Shown here: positions 1 to 4,464 of the stretch, one piece after another
Layout: each line of letters opens with the position of its first letter
Position numbering within the stretch: position 1 is the stretch's first letter
Origin: Treponema sp.
Lineage (GTDB): Bacteria; Spirochaetota; Spirochaetia; Treponematales; Treponemataceae
Length of the DNA: 6,368 bases
Reading direction: 5' to 3'
Assembly (NCBI GenBank): GCA_016296655.1
Contig: JAEDIW010000083.1
Span: 1 to 6,368 of the forward strand
Program-made: the position numbers and the translations under genes
Notes under the pieces: model-generated
What the model was told of the DNA's origin: nothing
Databases searched by the model: none
Seen by the model: only the letters and a program-made list of their open reading frames with translations

Positions 1-6
1 CTTTAG

Positions 7-45
7 GTAAGATAAAGCCGCGCTATTTTAGCGGTTTTATCTTAC
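7..45. repeat. Long AT-rich hairpin (left cluster, unit 1)
   Basis: Arms 7-21 and 31-45 form a 15-bp inverted repeat with a single G-T mismatch, around a 9-nt loop. Directly after it on the plus strand comes ACTCCCTTA. No U-tract follows, so it does not look like an ordinary intrinsic terminator on the plus strand. It is the first of several hairpins packed into 7-164. The stem is clear in the sequence; its function is unknown. Confidence 0.75.
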
Positions 46-72
46 ACTCCCTTAAAAACACCGTGTTAGCGG

Positions 73-129
73 CAGCGCAAGGATGCGCTGAATCCAAGTT
101 TATGAAGTGCAGCGCACGAAATAAACTTG
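73..129. repeat. Two adjacent hairpins (left cluster, units 2 and 3)
   Basis: Unit 2 pairs CAGCGCA (73-79) with TGCGCTG (84-90) around a 4-nt loop. Unit 3 pairs CAAGTTTAT (95-103) with ATAAACTTG (121-129), and its loop holds a further small stem, GTGC (107-110) with GCAC (114-117). The GC-rich inner pieces contrast with the AT-rich surroundings. No coding potential or terminator tract is associated with them. Confidence 0.65.
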
Positions 130-130
130 A

Positions 131-164
131 GTGATAAAAATTACATGGAAGTAATTTTTATCAC
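131..164. repeat. Perfect 14-bp hairpin (left cluster, unit 4)
   Basis: GTGATAAAAATTAC (131-144) and GTAATTTTTATCAC (151-164) are perfect complements around the 6-nt loop ATGGAA. It begins one base after the previous hairpin ends and is followed by ATCTCCCTTA, nearly the same flank as unit 1. On the minus strand this flank reads AAGGGAG, resembling a ribosome-binding site, but the ATG after it meets TGA at once, so no gene starts there. Confidence 0.75.
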
Positions 165-320
165 ATCTCCCTTATTCTTACTTATTTTATAAGCTTTCAG
201 CAGTTGTCTTAAAACTTACAATAATAAGTTTATTGATAAACAGTCAAAAAATCATCATGAATTATGCTTTTTTTTATAAATTTGTGCATTATTTGTATGA
301 ATTTTCCTGTTAGTTCTTAT
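165..320. other. AT-rich intergenic DNA without recognisable gene
   Basis: Very AT-rich. Only tiny reading frames of fewer than 20 codons occur on either strand, none with a well-placed ribosome-binding site. There is a short inverted repeat, GTTTA (228-232) with TAAAC (237-241), and a weak minus-strand TTGACT (247-242) with a badly spaced TATTAT. I see nothing here that supports a gene. Confidence 0.5.
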
Positions 321-337
321 CCTACTTATCTAGTAGG
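321..337. promoter_or_regulatory. Palindrome, candidate operator at the start site of the leftward promoter
   Basis: CCTACT (321-326) and AGTAGG (332-337) are perfect inverted repeats separated by 5 nt. The site would cover roughly +1 to +18 of the leftward promoter at 373-345, a common place for a repressor operator. The identity of the binding protein is not visible, and its sequence differs from the GTGAAC/GCTCAC palindromes further right, so a different regulator would be implied. Confidence 0.4.
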
Positions 338-344
338 TATATAT

Positions 345-373
345 ATAATACATTGGCATAGGCAGCCTGTCAA
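345..373 (-). promoter_or_regulatory. Strong leftward sigma-70-type promoter
   Basis: On the minus strand TTGACA (373-368, perfect -35) is separated by exactly 17 bp from TATTAT (350-345, 5 of 6 matches to TATAAT). Transcription would begin near 338 and run left through the AT-rich DNA and the hairpin cluster. No gene with a credible start is found on that strand before position 1, so its product is either a gene beyond the left edge with a leader of more than 330 nt, or an untranslated RNA. Confidence 0.5.
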
Positions 374-438
374 TAGCCAGTAAACAGAATTTTTGAGTGA
401 AAACATAATTAAAAATTTTGGAGTTATAAAAAAAGTTC

Positions 439-467
439 TTGACAAGTGAACGCTTGCTCACTAAACT
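439..467 (+). promoter_or_regulatory. Rightward sigma-70-type promoter of the flavodoxin gene
   Basis: TTGACA (439-444) is a perfect -35 box, followed after exactly 17 bp by TAAACT (462-467), a -10 box with 4 of 6 matches. The DNA upstream is A/T-rich and could act as an UP element. Transcription should start near 474, about 217 nt before the flavodoxin ATG. The spacer consists of a palindromic operator (445-462) and a second copy overlaps the start site, so the promoter is very probably repressor-controlled. Confidence 0.7.
445..462. promoter_or_regulatory. Candidate TetR-family operator O1, between -35 and -10
   Basis: The palindrome AGTGAACGCTTGCTCACT exactly fills the space between the -35 and -10 boxes. 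Half-sites AGTGAAC and GCTCACT are inverted repeats broken by one mismatched position. Sites of the form GTGAAC-N4-GTTCAC or GCTCAC inside promoters are typical of TetR/AcrR-family repressors (family knowledge). No tetR-like gene is in this window, so the repressor would be encoded elsewhere. Confidence 0.6.
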
Positions 468-468
468 A

Positions 469-504
469 CAGATAATTAGTGAACAACTGCTCACCAATTA
501 TCTG
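469..504. promoter_or_regulatory. Candidate operator O2 within a 36-bp palindrome at the transcription start
   Basis: The core GTGAACAACTGCTCAC (479-494) repeats O1 with the same mismatched position. It is flanked by a further perfect 9-bp inverted repeat, CAGATAATT (469-477) and AATTATCTG (496-504). The centres of O1 and O2 are 33 bp apart, about three helical turns, so both sites face roughly the same side of the DNA. In RNA most of this palindrome would form a hairpin at the extreme 5' end of the transcript. Confidence 0.6.
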
Positions 505-510
505 AAAAGT

Positions 511-650
511 GCCGAATCCGTGCGGCAAGGATTGGAGCGGTGCCGGAGGCAAACAAACGCGAAAGCGTTTGGTCGAAGGCGAAAGCCGTAGCCGCGCAAA
601 GCCTGATTTTTGCCATGCGAAACACAGTGGAGCAGGGCAAAAAGCCGCCC
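511..650 (+). repeat. GC-rich structured leader element, candidate interspersed repeat or structured RNA
   Basis: This stretch is far richer in G and C than its surroundings and has no credible coding function. Visible structure: AATCC (515-519) with GGATT (529-533), or alternatively GCCG (511-514) with CGGC (523-526). Then a four-way arrangement closed by GCGG (537-540) and CCGC (592-595), enclosing three hairpins: TGCC/GGCA (541-551), CAAACGC-GAAA-GCGTTTG (554-571) and GGC-GAAA-GCC (578-587). Finally TTTTTGCC (607-614) pairs with GGCAAAAA (636-643). Two hairpins carry GAAA (GNRA-type) tetraloops. It lies in the predicted 5' leader of the flavodoxin mRNA. It may be a dispersed intergenic repeat; a riboregulator is less likely but possible. 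Confidence 0.55.
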
Positions 651-690
651 ATATAAAAAAGGAAAAAATTATTTTATTAACAGAGGTTTT

Positions 691-1176
691 ATGAAAAAAG
701 TCGTGATTTATTTTTCCATGACGGAAAACACAGCGTATGTTGCAAAAAAAATTGCACAATTGACAGGAGCAGACTTGCTCAGTGTTGAACCAGTAAAAAA
801 TTATCCGAAAAAGGGGCCGTTAAAGTATTTTTTTGGCGGAATGCATGCAACAAGGGGCATAAATCCTGAACTCAAGCCTTATGACTTTGACAGTTCACTG
901 TATGATACGGTCATTTTTGCATCTCCAGTCTGGGCTTTTCAGGTTGCACCTCCAGTAAAATCTTTCGTCGAACAGAACAAGGAAAACCTTAAGGGTAAAA
1001 AATTTGCCCTTTACACAGGATACAGAGGCAATGGGGCTGTAAAAGCTGCAGAAAATTTTGCAAAATTTCTGGGTATTGAGAAATTCGAAAAGCATTTGTT
1101 CTTGACCGACCCTTTGCAATGGGCATCTCCCAAAAAAGAGGCAAAAATTGAAGAATTCTGCAAAAGCATGATTTAA
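691..1176 (+). CDS. Flavodoxin-family protein (161 aa)
   Basis: Small cytosolic protein of the flavodoxin / FMN-dependent oxidoreductase fold, probably carrying FMN and acting in electron transfer or quinone-type reduction; the exact substrate is not readable. It opens with a hydrophobic beta strand (VVIYFS, residues 4-9) leading into the phosphate-binding loop SMTENTAYVA, the position where flavodoxins have S-x-T-G-N-T; here Glu replaces the usual Gly. ASPVWAFQVAPPVKSF (about 71-86) is the characteristic second flavin-contacting loop and helix, and TGYRGNGAVKAAENFAKFLG matches the third strand and helix. The start is set at 691 because AGAGG (682-686) lies 4 nt upstream; an in-frame start at 610 would add 27 residues translated from the GC-rich repeat and is rejected. 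It is monocistronic, behind a promoter with two TetR-type operators, so induction by a small molecule or redox stress is inferred. Family call is secure, function is not. Confidence 0.85.
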   Translation: MKKVVIYFSMTENTAYVAKKIAQLTGADLLSVEPVKNYPKKGPLKYFFGGMHATRGINPELKPYDFDSSLYDTVIFASPVWAFQVAPPVKSFVEQNKENLKGKKFALYTGYRGNGAVKAAENFAKFLGIEKFEKHLFLTDPLQWASPKKEAKIEEFCKSMI

Positions 1177-1236
1177 AACCTGACTGGATAAAGAATATTG
1201 ATTTCTTCTGCACGGCAGGGCTGAAAAACCATAAAA

Positions 1237-1300
1237 GCGGAAATTTAAACCGTAATATACCACAGTATGGAAAGATTTTCCGCCTTTGGCATATTTTTTT
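1237..1300 (+). terminator. Weak possible terminator after the flavodoxin gene
   Basis: GCGGAAA (1237-1243) pairs with TTTCCGC (1277-1283), with a small inner stem ATAC/GTAT (1257-1260, 1265-1268). This is followed by CTTTGGCATA and a T-run (1293-1301). The loop is long and the T-run starts about 9 nt after the stem, so efficiency would be poor. The rest of 1177-1351 is T-rich spacer with no gene. Confidence 0.25.
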
Positions 1301-1315
1301 TCGTATTTTTTTTCA

Positions 1316-1344
1316 TTGTCTACAGAGTTTTTTTTTGCTATTCT
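1316..1344 (+). promoter_or_regulatory. Promoter of rel, extended -10 type, very close to the start codon
   Basis: TTGTCT (1316-1321) is followed after 17 bp by TATTCT (1339-1344). The -10 box is preceded by TGC (1336-1338), an extended -10 motif that can compensate for its 4 of 6 match. The expected start of transcription, 6 to 8 nt after the -10 box, falls at about 1350-1352, on or next to the ATG. The surrounding DNA is almost pure T, so chance matches are a real risk. Confidence 0.45.
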
Positions 1345-1351
1345 TTATTAT

Positions 1352-3229
1352 ATGGCAGAGACTTTTAAATATTTTGACGAAACTGACAGTCCTGAAATTC
1401 TCATTCAGTCTTTTTTTAAGGAATTTGACGAATACAAGGAAGATGAACAGAGCCGCATCACCAATGCATGGAATTTTCTTGTGGAAAAAACCAGCAGTTT
1501 TAAGCGTGACTGCGGAAAACCGTTTTATTTGCATCCGCTGAGAGTTGCTTCAATTCTTGCAGAAAGTAAAATGGATGCAGACTGCATAATTGCAGGACTT
1601 TTTCATTCTTTGCCAGAAGAATCAGGCATCACGCTGGAATATATTCAAAATGAATTTGGAAAAACAGTTGCTTCGCTTGTAGCAGGGACTACAAAAATTA
1701 CTAATTTAAATATTGCAAACAAAACTCTGCAACAGGCTGATTCAATCAGAAAAATGCTTTTTGCAATGGTTGATGACGTGAGGATTATTCTGATTAAACT
1801 TTCTGACCGCCTGGACAGAATGCGCAATTTGAAATCTGTGAAACCTGAAGCCCAACGTGCTATTGCGCAGGAAGTTCTGGACATCTGGGCACCTTTGGCA
1901 GACCGATTTGGTATGTCAAATGTAAAAAATGAAATGGAAGACCTCAGCCTCAAGTATTCAAATCCTGATGTTTTTCAGCAGATAAAGGCAATTGTTTCGC
2001 AAAAAAAGAATGAACGTTCCCAATACCTTGAAAAAGCCGTTCAAGCCATTCAAAAATCGGCAGTAAAAGCAGGAATTGATGTTACGATAACAAGCCGTGC
2101 AAAACATTTTTATTCGATTTATCAGAAAATGCGCAAACGCAACAAAGAAGCTAGTGAACTTTTTGACCTGCTTGCATTGCGGATAATCTGCCATACGGAA
2201 TCTGAATGTTATACTCTTGTGGGTATTGTTCATGGTTTGTGGAAACCGCTGGATGGGCGTTTTAAGGACTATATTGCAATGCCTAAGTCCAACGGCTATC
2301 AGTCTTTGCATACGACAGTAATGTGCGAAGGCAAACCGCTTGAAATTCAGATTAGAACAGAAAAAATGCATTCCATTGCCGAACATGGTGTTGCAAGCCA
2401 TTGGCTCTACAAAAAAGGCCTGAATCATGACATGGTAAATGCCAGCAACCTTACAATTGTAAACCAGCTGAAAGAACTGAAAGACAATCATGTTACGGAT
2501 GAAGCATTTTTCCATGCCTTGAAAGACGAACTTTTAGGCGACTCCATTTTTGTTTTTACTCCAAAAGGCGAAGTTGTTGAACTGCCTATGGATTCAACAG
2601 CTATTGACTTTGCCTACAAAGTTCATTCCGCCATTGGAGAAAAAATTGTCGGTGCAAAGGCTGATGGAAAAATCATTCCGCTGTCTACACCGCTGAAAAA
2701 CACCCAGATTATTGAAATTTTGACAAATCCGCAGGCTCATCCGACAGAAAATCAGCTTGCATTTGTAAAAACCCAGAAAGCAAGGAGCAAAATCCGCTCA
2801 TGGCTTGTTCAGAACAACCCGGAATTTGAAGATGCCTCCGTTCATGCAAAACTTGTAGAAGCTGCTGCTCCTTCGCCCAAAAAACTGAGGGTTCATAAAA
2901 AATCAGCACTTTCTGGCGGAGATTTTGCAAGCAGACATGGCACAGGCAGAATCAGAATTGGCAAAACAACAAATTTCCTCATAAATATTGCGAAATGCTG
3001 CAATCCTGTTTATCCAGATCCGATTGTGGGCTATGTTTCCAACGGACGCGGTGTAATTGTCCACAGGGCAGACTGTCTCATGTTCCAGAGAATTTTTAAT
3101 GTTGAAAACCGAACAATCGAAGTTTTCTGGGAAGAAACAGAGGAAAATGAAAAAGCTGACAAAAAAAAGGCAAAAAATTCAAAAGATAAGGACTCAAAAA
3201 AAGAAAATTCAAAGAGCGAAAAAAAATAA
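1352..3229 (+). CDS. rel: Rel/RelA-SpoT family (p)ppGpp synthetase with degenerate hydrolase domain and no ACT domain (625 aa)
   Basis: Cytosolic alarmone enzyme of the stringent response, transferring pyrophosphate from ATP to GTP/GDP. Domain order: HD-type hydrolase (about 35-200), synthetase (about 240-355), TGS (about 398-457), helical region, then a zinc-finger-like segment with Cys549, Cys550, His571 and Cys575. Synthetase motifs are intact: RAKHFYSIYQKM (249-260), ELFDLLALRI (269-278), RFKD (303-306), NGYQSLHTTV (314-323), EIQIRT (331-336). RFKD is the RxKD form found in bifunctional Rel/SpoT enzymes rather than the ExDD of RelA. The hydrolase keeps Arg52, His61, His85 and Asp152, but the metal-binding HD is HS (85-86), the usual ED is EE (89-90), and the usual Asn after DRLH is Arg156, so ppGpp hydrolysis is probably impaired or lost. 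The protein stops soon after the zinc finger, in a Lys/Glu-rich tail (594-625); the usual ACT domain of full-length enzymes (about 700-750 aa) is missing. The start at 1352 gives the expected Rel N-terminus; a TTG at 1286 would add 22 residues read from poly-T DNA. No Shine-Dalgarno precedes the ATG. Confidence 0.93.
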   Translation: MAETFKYFDETDSPEILIQSFFKEFDEYKEDEQSRITNAWNFLVEKTSSFKRDCGKPFYLHPLRVASILAESKMDADCIIAGLFHSLPEESGITLEYIQNEFGKTVASLVAGTTKITNLNIANKTLQQADSIRKMLFAMVDDVRIILIKLSDRLDRMRNLKSVKPEAQRAIAQEVLDIWAPLADRFGMSNVKNEMEDLSLKYSNPDVFQQIKAIVSQKKNERSQYLEKAVQAIQKSAVKAGIDVTITSRAKHFYSIYQKMRKRNKEASELFDLLALRIICHTESECYTLVGIVHGLWKPLDGRFKDYIAMPKSNGYQSLHTTVMCEGKPLEIQIRTEKMHSIAEHGVASHWLYKKGLNHDMVNASNLTIVNQLKELKDNHVTDEAFFHALKDELLGDSIFVFTPKGEVVELPMDSTAIDFAYKVHSAIGEKIVGAKADGKIIPLSTPLKNTQIIEILTNPQAHPTENQLAFVKTQKARSKIRSWLVQNNPEFEDASVHAKLVEAAAPSPKKLRVHKKSALSGGDFASRHGTGRIRIGKTTNFLINIAKCCNPVYPDPIVGYVSNGRGVIVHRADCLMFQRIFNVENRTIEVFWEETEENEKADKKKAKNSKDKDSKKENSKSEKK

Positions 3230-3296
3230 CAATGCCCTGGCAATACATTTAAGTTAGTGGTCTTGGGAAAAATAATCTGCAAAAATATGGCTGTTT
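3230..3296. other. Short convergent intergenic gap
   Basis: These 67 bp separate two genes that run toward each other. No convincing intrinsic terminator is present for either side. The best candidate, TGCC/GGCA at 3233-3242, leaves only a 2-nt loop. On the minus strand it is followed by the T-run opposite the poly-A end of rel, which might help stop leftward transcription. Confidence 0.4.
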
Positions 3297-3731
3297 CTAT
3301 TTTTCAGAAGGTTTGCCAGCTGCAAAATCCGAAAAATCAAGAAAATGCAGTCTGCAAAGCAACGGATTTACCAGCAGCCTGAAAATGCCGGCAAGGAAAG
3401 CTCCTGAAGTATCTGCCATCCAGTCAAAAATTGAACAGCTGCGGCCTGGAACAAAAGACTGATGCAGTTCATCGATTATGCCATAAGCACTTACAATTGC
3501 AACTACCGCAAGCAAAAATTCAACAGGTTTTCTGCTCCATTTTTTAGGGCTGAACCAGAAAGTCCATGCAAATGCAAGGCCACCGAAGCATATAAAATGC
3601 ACGAATTTGTCGGAATTTTCAAAATCTGGCATCATAAGCCTTTCCTGGCTAGAAAGATACCAGCTTACCGCCATTATAAAAATTGCAGGAAATCTTAATA
3701 AAAAACTTCTCAGAGTATTTTTAATTTTCAT
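3297..3731 (-). CDS. VanZ-family small membrane protein (144 aa)
   Basis: Small polytopic inner-membrane protein of the VanZ-like family. The family is named after the teicoplanin-resistance accessory protein VanZ; its biochemical role is generally unknown. The sequence shows the family signature: DKFVHFICFGGLAF (41-54), YGIIDELHQSFVPGR (83-97, with Asp87, Glu88, His90, Gln91 and Arg97), and DWMADTSGAFLAG (103-115). About four membrane segments are expected: near 10-27, 43-61, 69-86 and 106-121. Length is normal for stand-alone members. The ATG at 3731 is preceded by GGAGAG with an 8-nt gap. It lies 43 bp downstream of the response regulator with only a weak hairpin between, so co-transcription with the two-component genes is likely, though a functional link is not proven. 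Glycopeptide resistance should not be inferred from the family name. Confidence 0.85.
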   Translation of the reverse strand: MKIKNTLRSFLLRFPAIFIMAVSWYLSSQERLMMPDFENSDKFVHFICFGGLAFAWTFWFSPKKWSRKPVEFLLAVVAIVSAYGIIDELHQSFVPGRSCSIFDWMADTSGAFLAGIFRLLVNPLLCRLHFLDFSDFAAGKPSEK

Positions 3732-3774
3732 CTACGAAACTCTCCATATCTGTAAAATGTGTTTTTTTAACACC

Positions 3775-4464
3775 TTATTCAGCTGAAACTTCGCCAATAA
3801 AATATAAAAGCCTCGGACGACCGTCCGTTTCATAATCAACTTCTGTCTTTAGAAAATTCTGCGTTTCCAGATAATTCAGATACTTATGAACTGTGACTCT
3901 TGAAAGTCCAACCTCTTTTGCAAGTTCTGAACCAGAAAATTTCTTTCCCCTATGCTCTGTCAAATAATTTTTGATGACTTCCAGAGTTCTGCCTTGTATG
4001 CCTTTTATATACTGCTCAGAATTCATGTTTTCCTGCATACTGAATAATTCATCGGCTTCCTTTTGAGAAAGGGGTAAAAGCATTTTTTCATGCATTTTCT
4101 GCTTAAAAAAGAATTTGTCCAAAGCCTGTGTAAATCGCCTGTATTCAAACGGTTTTACAAGATAATCCAAAGCCCCCAGCTGCAAGGCTTTTTCCATGCT
4201 TGCAAAATCATTTGCTGCCGTTACAAGAATTACATCAGATGAAATATTTTTACTGCGGATTGTTTTTAAAAATTCAAACCCGTTCAAACGTGGCATATAA
4301 ACATCCAGTAAAATAAGAGAAACTTGATTTGATGTCAGGTAGGTCAAGGCTTCTGAACCGTTATGAAAAGATTTTATCGAATTTATTCTGCCGTCTTTTT
4401 CCAAATAACGTTTGTTTATTTCACAAACCATTGGATCGTCTTCAATAATAATAGCTGTAATCAT
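3775..4464 (-). CDS. Response regulator, CitB/DcuR type (229 aa)
   Basis: Cytosolic transcription regulator, partner of the kinase immediately upstream. The receiver domain (1-120) has the acidic pair Asp9/Asp10, the phospho-acceptor Asp54 in ILLDVYMP, Thr82 and Lys104 in YLVKPF. A linker (about 121-155) leads to a C-terminal winged-helix-like DNA-binding region (about 158-221). It contains SGSELAKEVGLSRVTVHKYL (177-196) and DGRPRLLYF, the SRVT...YL...GRP pattern diagnostic of the CitB/DcuR/MalR subfamily that controls citrate, malate or other C4-dicarboxylate genes in known systems. Its ATG overlaps the kinase stop as ATGA and has AAGGA a few bases upstream, indicating translational coupling. 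No carboxylate transporter or metabolic gene is in this window, so its regulon must lie elsewhere. Family assignment is strong, ligand and targets unknown. Confidence 0.93.
   Translation of the reverse strand: MITAIIIEDDPMVCEINKRYLEKDGRINSIKSFHNGSEALTYLTSNQVSLILLDVYMPRLNGFEFLKTIRSKNISSDVILVTAANDFASMEKALQLGALDYLVKPFEYRRFTQALDKFFFKQKMHEKMLLPLSQKEADELFSMQENMNSEQYIKGIQGRTLEVIKNYLTEHRGKKFSGSELAKEVGLSRVTVHKYLNYLETQNFLKTEVDYETDGRPRLLYFIGEVSAE

Noticed and set aside
7..164. Integron attC recombination sites or a CRISPR array
   Set aside because: The stems are long and nearly perfect, without the extrahelical bases and conserved GTTRRRY/RYYYAAC ends of attC. There is no direct-repeat and spacer periodicity.
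230..290. Tiny minus-strand frame (19 codons from ATG at 288) after the leftward promoter
   Set aside because: The nearest purine-rich site (AGGA) is about 15 nt away, too far, and the peptide has no recognisable features.
610..690. Upstream start adding 27 residues to the flavodoxin protein
   Set aside because: The extension is coded by the repeat element, while ATG 691 has AGAGG at good spacing and gives the standard flavodoxin N-terminus.
509..694. Plus-strand reading frame of 61 codons in the structured leader
   Set aside because: It is the translation of the GC-rich hairpin element, lacks a good ribosome-binding site, and overlaps the flavodoxin start. Low-complexity basic composition fits a chance frame.
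466..759. Minus-strand reading frame of 97 codons across the flavodoxin leader
   Set aside because: It overlaps the rightward promoter/operator region and the GC-rich structured element, has no family resemblance, and would run opposite to a well-supported gene start.
1286..1351. Hydrophobic N-terminal extension of Rel from a TTG start
   Set aside because: Residues are almost all Phe, Tyr, Ser and Leu from the poly-T promoter region. Rel proteins are cytosolic and start as at 1352, and the predicted promoter lies inside this extension.
3233..3242. Intrinsic terminator between the convergent genes
   Set aside because: TGCC/GGCA leaves a 2-nt loop and only 3 stable pairs. The adjacent T-run is simply the complement of the lysine-rich rel end.
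3759..3773. Terminator between the response regulator and the VanZ-like gene
   Set aside because: GTGTT/AACAC is a 5-bp AT-rich stem with no following U-tract on the minus strand, too weak to separate the genes.
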